Shown one piece after another: positions 24,964-38,224 of a DNA stretch of 64,000 nucleotides. The position numbers and the translations under genes were made by a program. This DNA comes from Physcomitrium patens (taxonomy: Eukaryota; Streptophyta; Bryopsida; Funariales; Funariaceae), in the NCBI RefSeq assembly GCF_000002425.4, contig NC_037264.1:6960475-7024474 (forward strand), written 5' to 3'. Under the pieces are notes generated by a model. That model saw only the letters and a program-made list of their open reading frames with translations. It was not told where the DNA came from and did no database searches. The stretch's first letter is position 1. Each line of letters opens with the position of its first letter.

Positions 24964-25489
24964 TCACCCCCTTCTTGAGCTTCGAGGTCTCTAAGAAGTA
25001 ATGTTGTTGTTAATCAGTACCAATGCAAGAAAATGAAGATCTGTCACATAACGTCTGCTGTGAACTCTAACTATTATTCATGAGGCAAGTGATTCATCGA
25101 CCCTTGAAGCCAATGGTAGTAGCCCATTCCTTCGACTTCTAACCAAGCATGAACTTTCGTGTCCTCATTGTGAAATTATCTTGCAAACACGCCTTCTGGC
25201 TGACCATCATAAGCAGGCTTGAATTCAAATACAATCACCAGTGATCGGTTACTCGGTATCCTCCGTCGTCATCGTGATATAGGCGGTTCTTCATCTCGGC
25301 GTCGCCTTCGTGAGCTAGTCAGTTGAGATAATGTGACTGGCATAGTATCTATCTCTTGGCTATCCATATCAGAAGACCAAACTATGGCTACTGAAAAAAT
25401 TCTACTTTATCTTGGAGAAAATAACTACATCAACTATGAATTTTGGTGGTGCTCTCCCCCTTTCTTATATTCTTAGATGAGCAAGCTTT

Positions 25490-25770
25490 AGAAGGAAGCT
25501 ATCGTCGAACCGACTTAGGTTTATGAGGATATTGTTGATGAAATTCATGTGGCGCATTGGCAAGATTTTTAGCTGGCTCCCACGTTCGCTCATTAATGTC
25601 GTAGCCGCTCTAATGAACAAGATACTCCAACTTGCCCCACCTTTGCCATGAATCCAACACCTTTTCAACCTCATATTCCTCGTGGTTCTCGATCTCAATA
25701 CTAGGTGGCAGACATTGCACTCTTCCAAGAAAAGACTACTCTTAATAAGGCTCCAACAGAGAAACATGAA
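25490..25770 (-). pseudogene. Chromodomain of element D integrase
   Basis: On the - strand the sequence reads YEVEKVLDSWQRWGKLEYLV, then HWSGYDINERTWEPAKNL and HEFHQQYPHKP: a complete chromodomain with the Y/V start, W-x-G-Y and W-E-P blocks. It is in a different frame from the longest open frame listed there. It identifies element D as a chromovirus. Confidence 0.8.
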
Positions 25771-25903
25771 AGACTTGATGTACCTTCATAGAAGCCGATA
25801 ATTCCAGACGGTATCCTATTGGATTGATTTGCTTCTGGACGATAAATGGTCCCAATCTTCGATAGTCCAACTTATCACATGGTCGCTTGGTCTTGATATT
25901 CCG

Positions 25904-26750
25904 TCAAAGAAGCCATGCTTTATCTCCAATTTTGAAAGTAAGTACTTGATTCTGAAATCTATCTGCAAATGCCTTGTAGGATTCTTGAGCAAATTGTAAT
26001 TGAAGCTTCAACGTATTTTGAAGCTCTGATAGTTGTTTCGCAAATCCTTTAGCTGCTAGATTGTTATTTGTTGATAGACTCAAGCTTTGGATGATACCCA
26101 TAGTTGAAAAAGAATGGTGTGTATTGAGTCAACGCATGGAGGGTGTTGTTATATGCAAACTCGGCTAGCAGCAGATATGCGGTCCAATCGTCGTGCTGAT
26201 AGTTGATGCTGCATCGTAAGTATTGTTCCAAGACTTGGATCACTCGTTCCGTTTGGCCATCAGTTTGAGGATGAAAAGCCGAAGAAAGTTTGATATCCAC
26301 CTTCAGTATCTCAAAGAGAGATCTCCAAAACTTTGATACGAACTGGGTTCCTCGATCTGATACAATATCATCTGGTAGTCCATGATATCGATACACATTA
26401 TCGATAAAGAGCCTTGCTGTGACTTCACTAGATGATGTCTTCTTATAGGGGACAAAGTGCGCCATCTTTGTAAGCCGATCTACCACGACAAAGATGCTGT
26501 TAAATGAGTTTGATGATGATAGGTCCGTGATGAAGTCCATGGAAACTGAAGACTATAGTCGACGTGGAATAGGTAATGGCTGTAGAAGTCCATAAGGGCG
26601 ATGCAAAGGATTCTTGGATCTTGAACAAATGTCGTAGGAGAGGACAAAATCTTTCACATCCTTCCACATTTGAGACCACCAAAAATCTCGAGAAATAAGC
26701 TCCAAGGTCTTGTTGAATCCAAAATGTCCCGTAGCTCAAAAATTGTGGCG
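25904..26750 (-). pseudogene. Integrase of element D
   Basis: Frame 26540-26064 (158 aa, uninterrupted) is the catalytic core: DFITDL (first Asp), DRLTKMAHFVPYKKTSSSE, DDIVSDRGTQFVSKFW (second Asp) and HPQTDGQTERVIQVLEQYLR (Glu). All three D-D-E residues are present. The zinc region lies at 26739-26560 with frame breaks, and the C-terminal part continues at 26101-25904. Confidence 0.85.
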
Positions 26751-26899
26751 AGATTGAAGAACTCGAAGTTGTGCTAGTCTTTTTGGAATATGCAACCGCT
26801 CCTCAAAGTATAAAAGATCTCCCTCCACCTTCAACTTGTCATTATTGGCACGCTACTTGATATCAATGGCTATTGAATCTTCAATGGTCATGGCACGTA

Positions 26900-27340
26900 C
26901 CTGATTCAGGAAGTCAGCATCAATTGGCACAGTAGTAGTGCAAAGCTAAAATTGCTCTGGCTTCAACAACATCGTACATTGTTGATCAAACTCTGCTTCT
27001 CCAACCTTTGGTACAAGATACGATCTCCTCGATAAGGCATCAGATAGTCCTTGCTGCTTTCCAAGTTGATAAGTGATAACAAAATCGAACCTAGATAGTG
27101 ACATACTCCACCGAGCTTGACGTCGATTTAGAACTTGAGCCGACATGAAATACTCCAAATTCTTGTGATTTGTGTATACGGTCACTAGGTATGCAGCTCT
27201 TTCAAGAAAGTATTGCCATTATTGGAAAGAATCCACTATAGCAAGAAGTTCCTTATCGTGGATCTCATAATTGATTTCAGCAGTAGAGAACTTTCGAGAA
27301 TAGAATGCAACCAGATGGAGCTTCTTGTCTTCTCCCATTT
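26900..27340 (-). pseudogene. RNase H of element D
   Basis: Frame 27185-26946 has TVYTNHKNLEYFMSAQVLNR, RQARWSMSLSRFDF and GKQQGLSDALSRRS, typical of gypsy RNase H, with N-T-N in place of the usual D-[H/N]. The upstream part (27340-27190) carries stops. Confidence 0.75.
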
Positions 27341-27479
27341 ATGAAAGTACAGCTCTCAAAGTAAAATCTGAAGGATCAGTTTCTAAATAGAAGGCCTTTG
27401 TAAAGTCTGGATGTATCAAGATTGGAGCCGTAATAAATGCCGTCTTCAGGTCTTGAAACGCTTTCTCCACTAGACGTCC

Positions 27480-28561
27480 TCATTCCAACTTATCCTTGCA
27501 TGTCAACCAAGTGAGAGGAGCAGCAACTTGAGAGTAATTCTTGATGAAGATCCAATAGAAGTTGGTAAAACCAAGAAAGCATTGTACATCTCTAACCGTC
27601 TTCGGAATCTCCCAAGACACGATTGCTTTCACCTTCTTGGGGTCCATCTTCAAGCCTTTCGTAGTCGCAACGAACCCCAAAAACTCCATCTCGATTTGGT
27701 AAAATAAACACTTCTCCAACTTGGCATATAGTCCTCACTCGCGTAGTTTCTCCAAGACCAAACGAACGTGTTTTTCATGCTCTTCCTCGTTTCTAGAGAA
27801 TATCAGAATATCATCCAAGTAGATGACAACAAAATCGTCAAGGTGCTCCCGAAAATGTCATTCACTATATGGTGGAAGATCGCTAGAGCATTGGTAAGAC
27901 CAGAAGGCATGACATTATACTCAAAATGGCCATACCTTGTACGGAATGCTGTCTTCCACTTATCTCCTTCCTTGATTCGTACGAGGTTGTAAGCTCTCCT
28001 TAAATCAATTTTTGTAAATATCCTTGCATGTCCAAGTTGTTCTAAGATATCAGAAATCAAGGGTAACAGATAACGATTCTTCTTTATTATCTTGTTGAGG
28101 CCTCGATAGTCCACGCACATCCGCAACAAGCCATCTTTCTTCTTCACAAATAAGATGGGTGCTCCAGTTGACGATTTTGAATGACGGATGAAGTTCTTGG
28201 CTAGATTCTTGTCGATGTACTTTCGCAACTCCGCCAACTCCGTCTGTGATAGATTGTAGATTGGGCCAAAAGGCAATTGTGCTCCTTCCTGTAAGTCTAT
28301 GGTGCAATCATATCGTCGGTGTTCCGGTAGCATGTCGGCATTCTTCTTTTCAAACACGTCTTTAAAATCCTTATATTGCTCAAGTATACTTGCTATCGAG
28401 ATCTTCTCTCTGGTAGTTGGAGCCGCATAAATGACAAACAGTGTGCCTTCCTTCAATGATCTTATAAACACTCTTGCTTCAATGAATAAGGATTTCTCTA
28501 TTCGGGATTTTCTACTAGACTTGCTTTTGGGTGGTTTTGTGGGAAAGGTCATCTTCTGCAA
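27480..28561 (-). pseudogene. Reverse transcriptase of element D
   Basis: Frame 28561-27803 encodes 252 residues with [45 protein letters not shown] and [13 protein letters not shown]. In the neighbouring frame the catalytic block [12 protein letters not shown] can be read at about 27840-27805, so one frameshift separates the two. The thumb and connection (FLGF, LDPKKV-like) continue at 27719-27480. RT copies element RNA into DNA; this copy is close to intact. Confidence 0.85.
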
Positions 28562-28690
28562 CCTCCAATCTATGGATGGGTTATGCTTTTCTAATCAGGA
28601 AAGACCAAGAATAATAGGATTTGATGGAATTCTAATAATATTGAAAATAATATGACTACTATGGCCCTTAAACGTTACTTCTATAGGTTC

Positions 28691-29062
28691 TCATTCATGG
28701 GTGACACTACCAAACAATAAAGGTCGTCCATCTATGACCTCAATGTGAACAGGTTTGGATTTTTGTACTAAAGGGATCTTATGACGCTTCGCAAATTCTT
28801 TGTCTAAGAAACAAGCAGATGCTCTTAAATCTAATAATGATAAGGTTCTCAATTTTTGAAGGCCAATAAACAAAGGGATTGTAAAGCAAAGGACCGGTTG
28901 AGTGGAAAGAAAGGAACCCGGTTGTTGTTGTGATATTTCACTGTCTAGCCCCACGATTCCTATTGTGGCTGGGCATCCTCGTTTTTCTAAACAAACGCGC
29001 CCCTGGTCTTTACAGTGCATCAATTTTACTTCTTGGGGCAGTTTCTAACTTTGTGGTCTTCT
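28691..29062 (-). pseudogene. Protease and zinc knuckle of element D
   Basis: A zinc knuckle is read as CLYYGEEDHKVRNC near 29090-29045; its second Cys is Tyr. The protease region (29023-28691) has SLLDLRASACFLDKEFAKRH, where L-D-L-R stands in place of the catalytic D-S-G. Both changes suggest loss of function. Confidence 0.7.
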
Positions 29063-29945
29063 TCACCGTAATATAAGCATAGACCTTCCTCCATACATCA
29101 CTTTTTTTTCTTCTAGAGTAAGGGATTTGACACGTATCGCATCAATTTGCATGTCTTCTACCTCTGAATGTGAATTCACGCTACTTGCCGACATAGTTGG
29201 GGCATGGCGAACCATATGTTGTCTTGAATGTTGGTCTTGGTGACGTTGGAATAGGCGGTTATAGCACTTCACAGCTTGGCTAATAGCTTCGTTGAGCGTT
29301 TGTGGATTAGAAAGAGTTAACAGCAAATCCTTCACATCTTCCCTTAAACCCCAATAGAATTGATTCATCAACGCTTCTTCGTCTCAATTGATGTCGCATA
29401 CTAATTGCCTGAAATTCGATACATAGACTGATATAGAGCGCATCCCTTGTCGTAGTGACCAGATCTTTGTTGTAGTCCATCGAACCTTCTCATGTTCACC
29501 AAATGCTTTCGCAAATGCCTCCAAAAAGGTTTCAAAGTTGTTTAGTATGGATGATCATTTCTCAAACAAAGGAGCAAACCATGATAGAGCTTGCCCTGTA
29601 AGTAAGGTTTCAACAAGCCCAATACGTGACTCCTTAGTTGGATAGCAATCGGGCTGTAAAACTGTTATCAACCTGATTTGGTTGATGAATCCTCGAAACT
29701 TGGAACGAAAGGCTAACTCGGGGCTCCTTATGTTGTAGAACCAGTGGTGCTTGTCGAACTTGAGGCAAAGTTGCTTCTCCAAGTGCAGAAGTTTGAGGCT
29801 GGTGCAACCTAGATTGTGCCATCTCAGATGCTCCATCATTATGAAGCCTTGCCACGACTCCTTCAATCTCTATATTTCTTTTTGATAACGTTGCGAGGGC
29901 ATTCATGATTGCATCTAACTTGGACTCTGAACTTTTCGTCATACT
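29063..29945 (-). pseudogene. Gag of element D
   Basis: The 5' frame (29942-29634) begins MTKSSESKLDAIMNALATLS, a coiled Gag start. The frame 29866-29555 has the capsid-type LVETLLTGQALSWFAPLFE block. Frame 29371-29063 has NQFYWGLREDVKDLLLTL and an AISQAVKCYNRLFQR block. Two frame changes separate the three pieces. Confidence 0.75.
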
Positions 29946-30204
29946 AATGTCTTAGCCTCTGACTATTCTAAGAGAACGACAGAAATGACTGTACAAGAAG
30001 ACAATATTGGTTTAGAGGAAGGTACTCCGCAACCTCTAAAATACCTTAAGAGCTTCAAAAAAAGGGGTAATCCACTCTCTCCAAGAAGAATAAGATTTCA
30101 ATATTGTAACAAAAGAAGTATCAGTTTAGAAGAGGGTAATCCACAACCTCTAAAATGCTAGTACACTTCGAAGCAGAGGGATAATCCACACTCTAAAGAG
30201 GAAG

Positions 30205-30220
30205 AAACTAGCTCTGATAT
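30205..30220 (-). promoter_or_regulatory. Possible initiator-Met tRNA primer-binding site of element D
   Basis: TATCAGAGC (- strand) is the core of the common plant PBS-Met. It lies about 27 bases inside the 5' LTR edge, farther than usual, so the assignment is tentative. Confidence 0.5.
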
Positions 30221-30246
30221 CTGAGGTGAGTGGAGTCTCGACAAAC

Positions 30247-30644
30247 TGTCACGGATATAGAAATACAGGCTCGAGATTTAATAAGAAGTTCAAGAAGAAC
30301 TAGCAAGAACTAGATTAATCAGATGAATATAAGAACAACACCAGAGAGGTGAACTAGAGCTCCAAGAGATGTGTTGTCGAGACTGAAGAACTCTTTAGCC
30401 TCGATTCCAATATATACTCCTATTTAGGAAGCTTCTCAAGCAACTTCTACCAACTAAGAAGCTTCTAGAAGGTTCCAGAGACTTACTTCTAGAAGGTTCT
30501 AGAAACTTATCTCTAGAAGGTTCTAAGGACTATGTCCCTAACATCTTCTACTAACTAAGAAGCTTTTAGAAGGTTCCAGAGACTTGCTTCTGGAAGGTTC
30601 TAGAAACTTGTCTCTAGAAGCTTCTAAGGACTATGTCCCTAACA
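30247..30644 (-). repeat. 5' LTR of element D, two 101-bp units
   Basis: 398 bp. Tandem units are 30444-30544 and 30545-30644. Unit 1 contains GAAGCTTCTAGAAGGTTC and TTCTAGAAGGTTCTAGAA, each a run of four perfectly spaced heat-shock modules. Confidence 0.9.
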
Positions 30645-31137
30645 ATAGGCAAACGAATCAAGTTATTTAGACAAAGAGATGAAGGCATTTATTTTGATGA
30701 AGAAAAAACTTCAGTACACGATATTGAGATTGGAATAGAAGAGCATATTGAAGATCAAGAATTGTACCAAGATGAAGAACATTCTACATCAACATATTGA
30801 AGAATCATTGGCGCATGCCGAAGGATGCACAGATTCAAGGGGATGGATGTCGTGATGTGACACGATTAATAGGTAAAAAAGTGTAGAGATTATTATCATT
30901 TAAGAGATCTTAGTTCAAAGTATCAGAACAAATTATCTTAGAAATATAGTTAATAGTCAAAGGGATAGAAAAATTAAAAGGTACCAATGCTGCCTTTAAG
31001 AAAGGTGACTTCTACTGACTTTGTAGCACCATAAGTAAGGCAAATCAAAGTAGATTGGAAAAATAAATGATATAGGCATTTTTAGAAGGAAATTAAGAGT
31101 AAATTCTAGAAAAAAGTTACTTAGAAAAACTAGATAT
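30645..31137 (+). pseudogene. End of element B pol and 3' untranslated part
   Basis: After element D the element B frame continues with KRIKLFRQRDEGIYFDEE and an acidic tail, ending at a stop near 30799. The remaining 340 bp to the 3' LTR contain no gene; an A/G-rich stretch near 31105-31130 could be the polypurine tract. Confidence 0.6.
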
Positions 31138-32499
31138 TGATACCCGGAGAGGGCCGGTTATGAACCAGGGTCAAAATCAAACCCTGGGCACAAAACCGAG
31201 ACTCGACGACGACTCTAGGGTTCTTTTGGAGATCAGAGAGTGAGATTTGATAGCAAATTGAATAGGTTTTCTATGAGCATTGATTTTAGGTGATTTGGAG
31301 TTGATATGACTTTGTAAGAGCTTTGCAAAGTCAAGATTTGAGTTTATGGTTATAATTGTTTTTAATATGTATCGTGAATTTGAGCTTGATCTAACCGTTG
31401 AATTGAGAAATATTGAGGTATAAGTGGGTCAAGGTCTCATAAAGTAGAGTTTTAGATCTAGTGGGGGTTTTTAAGATTTCTTGCAATATATTAGTTGGAT
31501 TGGAGTGAAACTTATGTGAGAGGATATTAGACTTATTTTTCTAAGCATATGAGAACTTTGAGATCAATCAAACGGTGCAAAAGAGAGATATTGGCTCTGG
31601 AGGATTGGCATCAGGATTGGAGAAGGTGGCCTACTAATATCCAAGCACATTTTTGAGGATATCGTCAATTTGATAACTCCGATCCTTATCAATTTTTTTG
31701 TGCTTGTTTTTAACTTAATTTCTTAGAAGTGTGCAAAATTTGAGTTAAGATCAAGGATTTATTCATTAGTTATTGAGGTTTAAATCTATTTTAGGAGTTA
31801 TTAACATTTGATTTAGGGTTTGGTAAGGACTTGGTTTGGGATTTAGGATTTCGATTAGGGTTTGATTTAGAGCTTAGGATTTGGTTAGGATTTGATTTAG
31901 AGTTTAAGATTTGGATTAGAATTTGGTTTAGGATTTAAGATTTGGATAGGATTTGATTTAGGATTTAGGATTTGATTAGGGTTTAATTTAAGGTTTAGGA
32001 TTTGAATTAGGGTTTGGTTTAAGATTTGATTAGGATTTGATTTAGGGTTTAGGATTTGATTAGGGTTTGATTGAAGATTTAGAATTTGGATAAGGGTTTG
32101 GTTTAGGGTTTGGTTTAGAGTTTAGGATTTGGATTAGGATTTGGTTAGGGTTTGATTTAGGGTTTAGGATTTTATTAGGATTTAAGATTCAATTAGTTTG
32201 GCTTAAAGTTTGAATAAAGTTCAATAGGATATTAAATAGAATTAAATTAAGATTAAATTGAGATATATTTAAATGACATTTGGATTCTTTCTAATGTTTC
32301 TTTAAAAATTCCTATTATTTGTTGGAAATTTCTAAGATGTTTTTTTGAATTTGATTAAGCTTGTTCAGTATTATTATAGTCTAATTAGAGTATAATTAGT
32401 ATTCTATTAGAATTAGGGTTATGTTATAGTAATTTCCATTCTTCCATCCATAGCCAGATGCTTGGAGCATTCTCAAGCAAGACTTTACTTATTACGACA
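31138..32499 (+). mobile_element. 3' LTR of element B
   Basis: 1362 bp, from TGATACCCGG to ATTACGACA. It aligns with the 5' LTR at 12466-13817 with many substitutions and a different arrangement in the telomere-like tract (31800-32190), indicating an old insertion. Confidence 0.8.
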
Positions 32500-33309
32500 C
32501 CGTAAGAACAGAAGCTTGATATGTATAACTCGTTCTCGATCACTTTCTCCAAATGTGGCCGTAAACACTACTAAAAATGAATTCAAAAAGTAAAATAGTG
32601 GTGAATCTTTTTCCAATAAAGGTACAAATCAAGAGAGAGCACTTCTTGATAGTAATACGCTTATAAATCCGACTTGGATAAATTCATCCGGATATTGAAA
32701 AAGGTGCAACCTTAGATAGAGCTTGACTTGTTGCTAAAATCCTCAAAATTTTGATCTTATTCTATCAAATTTCTCAGGCATACTAATCCTTGTCCCTGTC
32801 ATATTTGTAGAAGCAAAATTCTCTAAATTTGGTTATGACGTTAATCTATTTGCTTCATTCTACTATACAACTTTTTACCATAGACTTTGAACTTCTTCCA
32901 TAGGCATAGGCATAGTACTTCCATGATTCACATTGAAAATGCATAAGATTTCCAATCTTAAAGTATTGACAGCTCATGAAGATTTGTTATAATTGCAAAT
33001 CTATTCTCACTTCCATTGATAGTAGCATCCATAATATTTCCCTCCATAGACAACTCAAACAAATTCAAAAGTTAAATTAGAGGAGGGTAATCTAAAACTT
33101 CTAAAAATGAATCCCAAAAAGAGGGGTAATCCACTCTCTTTAAGGAAAAGATCAGTGTTAGAAAATAAGATTTTTTTTTCAAAAGGTGGATAGTTCGCAA
33201 CCTTCAAAATATAATAATAGAAGTGGAATAATCCACTTACTTCTAAAATAAGACAAAAATAATATGTTAGGACTCTTGTCAAATTGTCAAGGACATGAAT
33301 CTCGAACAA
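32500..33309 (-). pseudogene. Gag relic of family A, right of element B
   Basis: The - strand sequence parallels 9896-10690. It includes the gag start near 33035 and a block equal to the GGCTACATTTGGAGAAAGTG region near 10625. The open frame at 33309-33055 is the leader, not a protein. The element B 3' LTR cuts it at 32499. Confidence 0.65.
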
Positions 33310-33552
33310 AGCGAATCCTCAATACACACTTCTATCACTGAAGAGAACTACAAAGTCACTCAAAAGGTGATGTAATATTAACTAGAATGGTTGTTCCCAA
33401 AAACAAGAAGACTAAAAAGTCTTGAAACAAGAGTAAGACTAAAAAGGCATTGGTAAGAGTGAAGAAGGCTTCACTCTTACCTTCATATATACCATCTAAC
33501 TAAGAGCCATGTGGCGATGTCCTATACGACCTCCAACATGTATTGACTATGC
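33310..33552 (-). mobile_element. Truncated LTR of family A at the inverted-repeat junction
   Basis: Reverse complement of roughly 9600-9895 of the family A LTR. The LTR's 5' part is missing: its sequence stops at the junction 33552/33553, where the right arm starts in the middle of another, older LTR leader. Confidence 0.7.
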
Positions 33553-36500
33553 TAGGTATTTTACAACCTTCAAAATACAACAATAAAAGTAACATAGTTC
33601 ATTCATTTCTAAAAACAAGACAAGAACAATTAGCTAGCATTCTTATTAAACTATCAAAAATATAAATCTCAAAGAACCAAAAATTCAATATATTCTTGTA
33701 CAACTTAAAAAGAATAAATATTCATTCAAAATTAATAAAGTATTGAAATTAGAATGGCTATTACCAAAGATAAGTAGATAAGAAAGTCTTGAAACAAGAC
33801 TAAAGACTAAAAAGATATTGACTAGAGTAAAGAAGGCCACACTTTTACCTCTATATATACTATCAACTAAAAACTACATGGCAACATCCTATAAGACCTC
33901 CAATACAAATCCAATTTGCAAGATACATGTCTTAACTTGAAAGAAAAGTTTCCTATATATATGCCACATTATTAGCTTATACTACTAATTATCTACTCAT
34001 ATAATATGTAACTAACTTATTGGCTAAGTTTTTAACTTATCAATCAACTATAAAGTCAAATAGACATCTATGAAGCTTTTGAGAATCTTTTCCATAAGAT
34101 AATATCAAATCTATCTACATTAATTTTCTACCTAATACTTGATACCTTCTAACAAATGTTCTATCTCTATTATCAACTTTGGATTTCTTATTAACCTTGG
34201 AATTAAATCCTTTGCAATCAATATCTTTTGTTATAAATTTAAAAACTACATTACCATCTTCCATTCTTTAATTGCTTCCAAAAACATACATATCTCTATA
34301 GTATCTCTACTACTTTTTTGATTTTCTTTTCTATCTATTTGCTTTCATTTCTATCTTCCACTCAAAAATCATTTTTGGTTGAAAGAATTATTCCTAAAAC
34401 CTTACAAAACATAAACTCCACTTATCTATGTATACTCCAATATAAAGGTATTTGAACTATAACATCAACTTATAGACTCTAAAGAATCTACATTATTTTA
34501 CACAAAATAATCACAATAATTTGAGTACAATCCTAGCAAAATAACATCAATAATTACAAATATTTGATTGTCTTTTTTAAAAGAATAATTTATTTTTGAA
34601 CTTGAATCTAAAAGTCTTGTATAATTTAGAAGAATTATTCTTAAAATCATACACAAGATGATCAGATGACATACTTTAATGAACTTGTTTAAAGAAGGTT
34701 GAATTAATAGCCAATATTGATTTTATTGCTCAAAGATGAAAATGCTTTGGCTTTAAGAAAATTGTTTTTTTTTGATAAAATATTCATAGTATTATAGATA
34801 CAAATTATTCACCACAAAAGCAATCACAATAACATAGAGTTCACACAATTCCATCTATGAGCAATTCATATATGACCACACTCTCCAAAACTAAAAATAT
34901 GGGCATAAACTTATTTCTTATATGAAATATGCTAATATGCAAATATTATTTTATTTATTCTTTTAGTAAAAATGAATTTGTTTAGTAAACACAATGGCTA
35001 ATTTGCAAATCAAGTAGAATCACTTTTTTTTTACTACTTAACATAATCACTCCTTAAAAAAAAGATAGTATTTTTGTAAAAATAATGCCACCCATCATTG
35101 CATCCTTGTCAACAATGTGACAAAATATAAGAAACATTCACCTTGTTTCTATACCAATTTACATCTTCACTGTCTCTTTTTCAAATTGACTAAAGTAGCA
35201 AAGCATGGATGTTTCTAGCAATAATCATAATAAAAATCCAATCTTACTTTGAAACATGTTCTGTGCCACTCAACCTCAATGCAAAGTTTGTAATAAGAAA
35301 GGGTGTTAAAATAATGATCATTATTCTATCATCTCTCAATATCCATCTATAGATGGAAAATATAATTAGGTCTACATCATATTCTTGTTGTTGAGATCAA
35401 GAACTATAGGATTTCAATCCGTATATTTATACCTTGTAGTTTTGTAATAGTAATGTGTTGAATATATATTATTGTTTAGGCTCCTTGAATCACTCTCTTG
35501 ATTCTTTATATTCTTTTTATCTTATGCTTATTTCTTCATATATGTATTTTTTTATATCAAATAATTATATAATCTTAAAAATCTAATTAAATATTATAAT
35601 ATAAATCAAAACTTTTTATAAAAATATTTTTTTGCTTTAATTTTTTTTCTTATATCTTTTGGTAGTAAATTTAATCATTATGGTTATTAATAATTTATTA
35701 TATTTTATTCTTATAATCAACAAATTTCTTCCTAAAGATATAAACTTTGGATTGGATATTTGAATGAACCATATATTTTACTAAATAGATAGTTATTTCA
35801 ATCAATTCATATATCAAATATCTTCTTTCTATATAAGTTCTTTCTACTTTAATGTTTTGAAATATAATCCAATTGTATATATCACATAACTACTCAAATT
35901 CATTATTCCAAAAAATCAAATATATATTTACATTATTTTTCATTACAATCAAGTAGAGGAATTAAAAGCAATACTAGTCACTATCAAAAAATCGTTAGTA
36001 TAACTGTCAAAATATTTGCTTCACCTATAACTTCTACCATCTAAAATATGAAATAAAAAACTTCAAAATATTTTGATAACATCCTAAAGATAATGTGATT
36101 TCAAAATCTCATGATTTATTTAGGTAAAAAAAACCAAGGTTTCTTACTAAATCCTTTCAAAACCAAAATGTCAAGATGGCAAGAATGACTATGTTTTCTT
36201 TTTAAGATGTCCATATCCACATTTTTCATGTTAATTGAAACATATTCTAAATTCACTACTTTTAGTGCCACTATTGAAACAAACTAAACTGATTATCTTC
36301 ATACAACCAAAGATATGTTTGCTTTTTAAAATGATGTAACCATTGTTGTACTTTTAAATTCCAAACAAGTGACAGAACAAGTGGAGTGTGAATAGAAAAC
36401 AAAGATAAAAGATAATGGTTCATAGTTAACCAACAAAAAGCTGAATATTTTGATTAAAGAAAGCTGTTAATAAAATCAAAATGAAACAAGAAATGTGAAA

Positions 36501-36691
36501 ACCTCACACAATGTAAGACACAGAAAGGCAAAAGAAGAAGAAGGCAATGAAGTGGGTGATTACAAAAGCCGAATGGGTGCACTAAGGACAATAAAATGGA
36601 AGAATAAATAGAAGAAGGAGAAGGGCGGGCGGGCAAGAGGGAACGGGAACGAGGGAGCGAACGGGGAGAGCGAAGGAGCGGGGGTTTGGGA

Positions 36692-36700
36692 TTAGGGTTT
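36692..36700 (+). promoter_or_regulatory. Telo-box (TTAGGGTTT) in the right RPL8 promoter
   Basis: Mirror of 2140-2148, about 150 bp upstream of the start codon. A TATA-like AATAAATA lies near 36602-36609. Confidence 0.7.
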
Positions 36701-36846
36701 GGAGGCTGCGATGGCGATGGGGTGGGGGGGGGGGGGGGGTTTGGGTAAAAAGCCCGCTCCCCCACAAAAGGGCCCCCCTTTTTCCCCTTTAACTTCCGCC
36801 GCAGGGTTTGTGTGGGTTTTTGCCAAGAGCTCCCTTCTTTGCTGGG

Positions 36847-37846
<1,000 letters not shown>

Positions 37847-38224
37847 AGGGATGGCGGTGGTAGGGGGCGAGCGGTTGGGAAGTCCCAGCGGCGATAGAGA
37901 GGGCGTGGTGCGGGGGAGAGACGCGAACGAGAGAGACGATGCTGCGTATGTGATGTGTGTGGACTTGTGGATCAATGGAATGGCGAAGGCCGATATTCGA
38001 GTAAATTGGTGGTGGTGGTGGTGGTGGTGGATGGGGTGTGGACATTTGTGTGGCCCGGTTGCGTTGATGTGGCAATTTGGAACCGGTGCAGACGGGAGGT
38101 GAGAGTGGAATGTGTGACGTGGGAGGGACACATATGGGGTGGTTGTGCGAGTAATGGCAACGGTTGTGGTGTGGCGATGTTGATGGTCGGTTGTGGGAGG
38201 ATGTTATGATGCGTGCGGTTGTGG

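Larger units (their letters stand above)
24465..30644 (-). mobile_element. Element D: chromovirus-type Ty3/gypsy element, complete in layout
   Basis: LTRs are 24465-24963 and 30247-30644 (TGTCAC...CTAACA on the + strand). On the - strand the order is 5' LTR, PBS-like site, gag, protease, RT, RNase H, integrase, chromodomain and 3' LTR. Flanking target-site copies are GCAGG and ATAGG (two mismatches). The element B frame resumes right after the second copy. Coding frames are long but contain some stops and a lost protease motif, so it is a fairly young but probably dead copy. Confidence 0.88.
12466..32499 (+). mobile_element. Element B: old gypsy-like LTR element, carrier of two nested insertions
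   Basis: Order on the + strand: truncated 5' LTR, gag (13889-15250), protease (15383-15996, resuming at 21958), a stretch where RT should be, an RNase H tail and integrase (22860-24464), a pol end (30645-30800), and the 3' LTR. Elements C and D interrupt it at 15997 and 24465. Removing each insertion with one target-site copy lets the element B frame resume. All its coding parts carry stops and indels. Confidence 0.8.
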
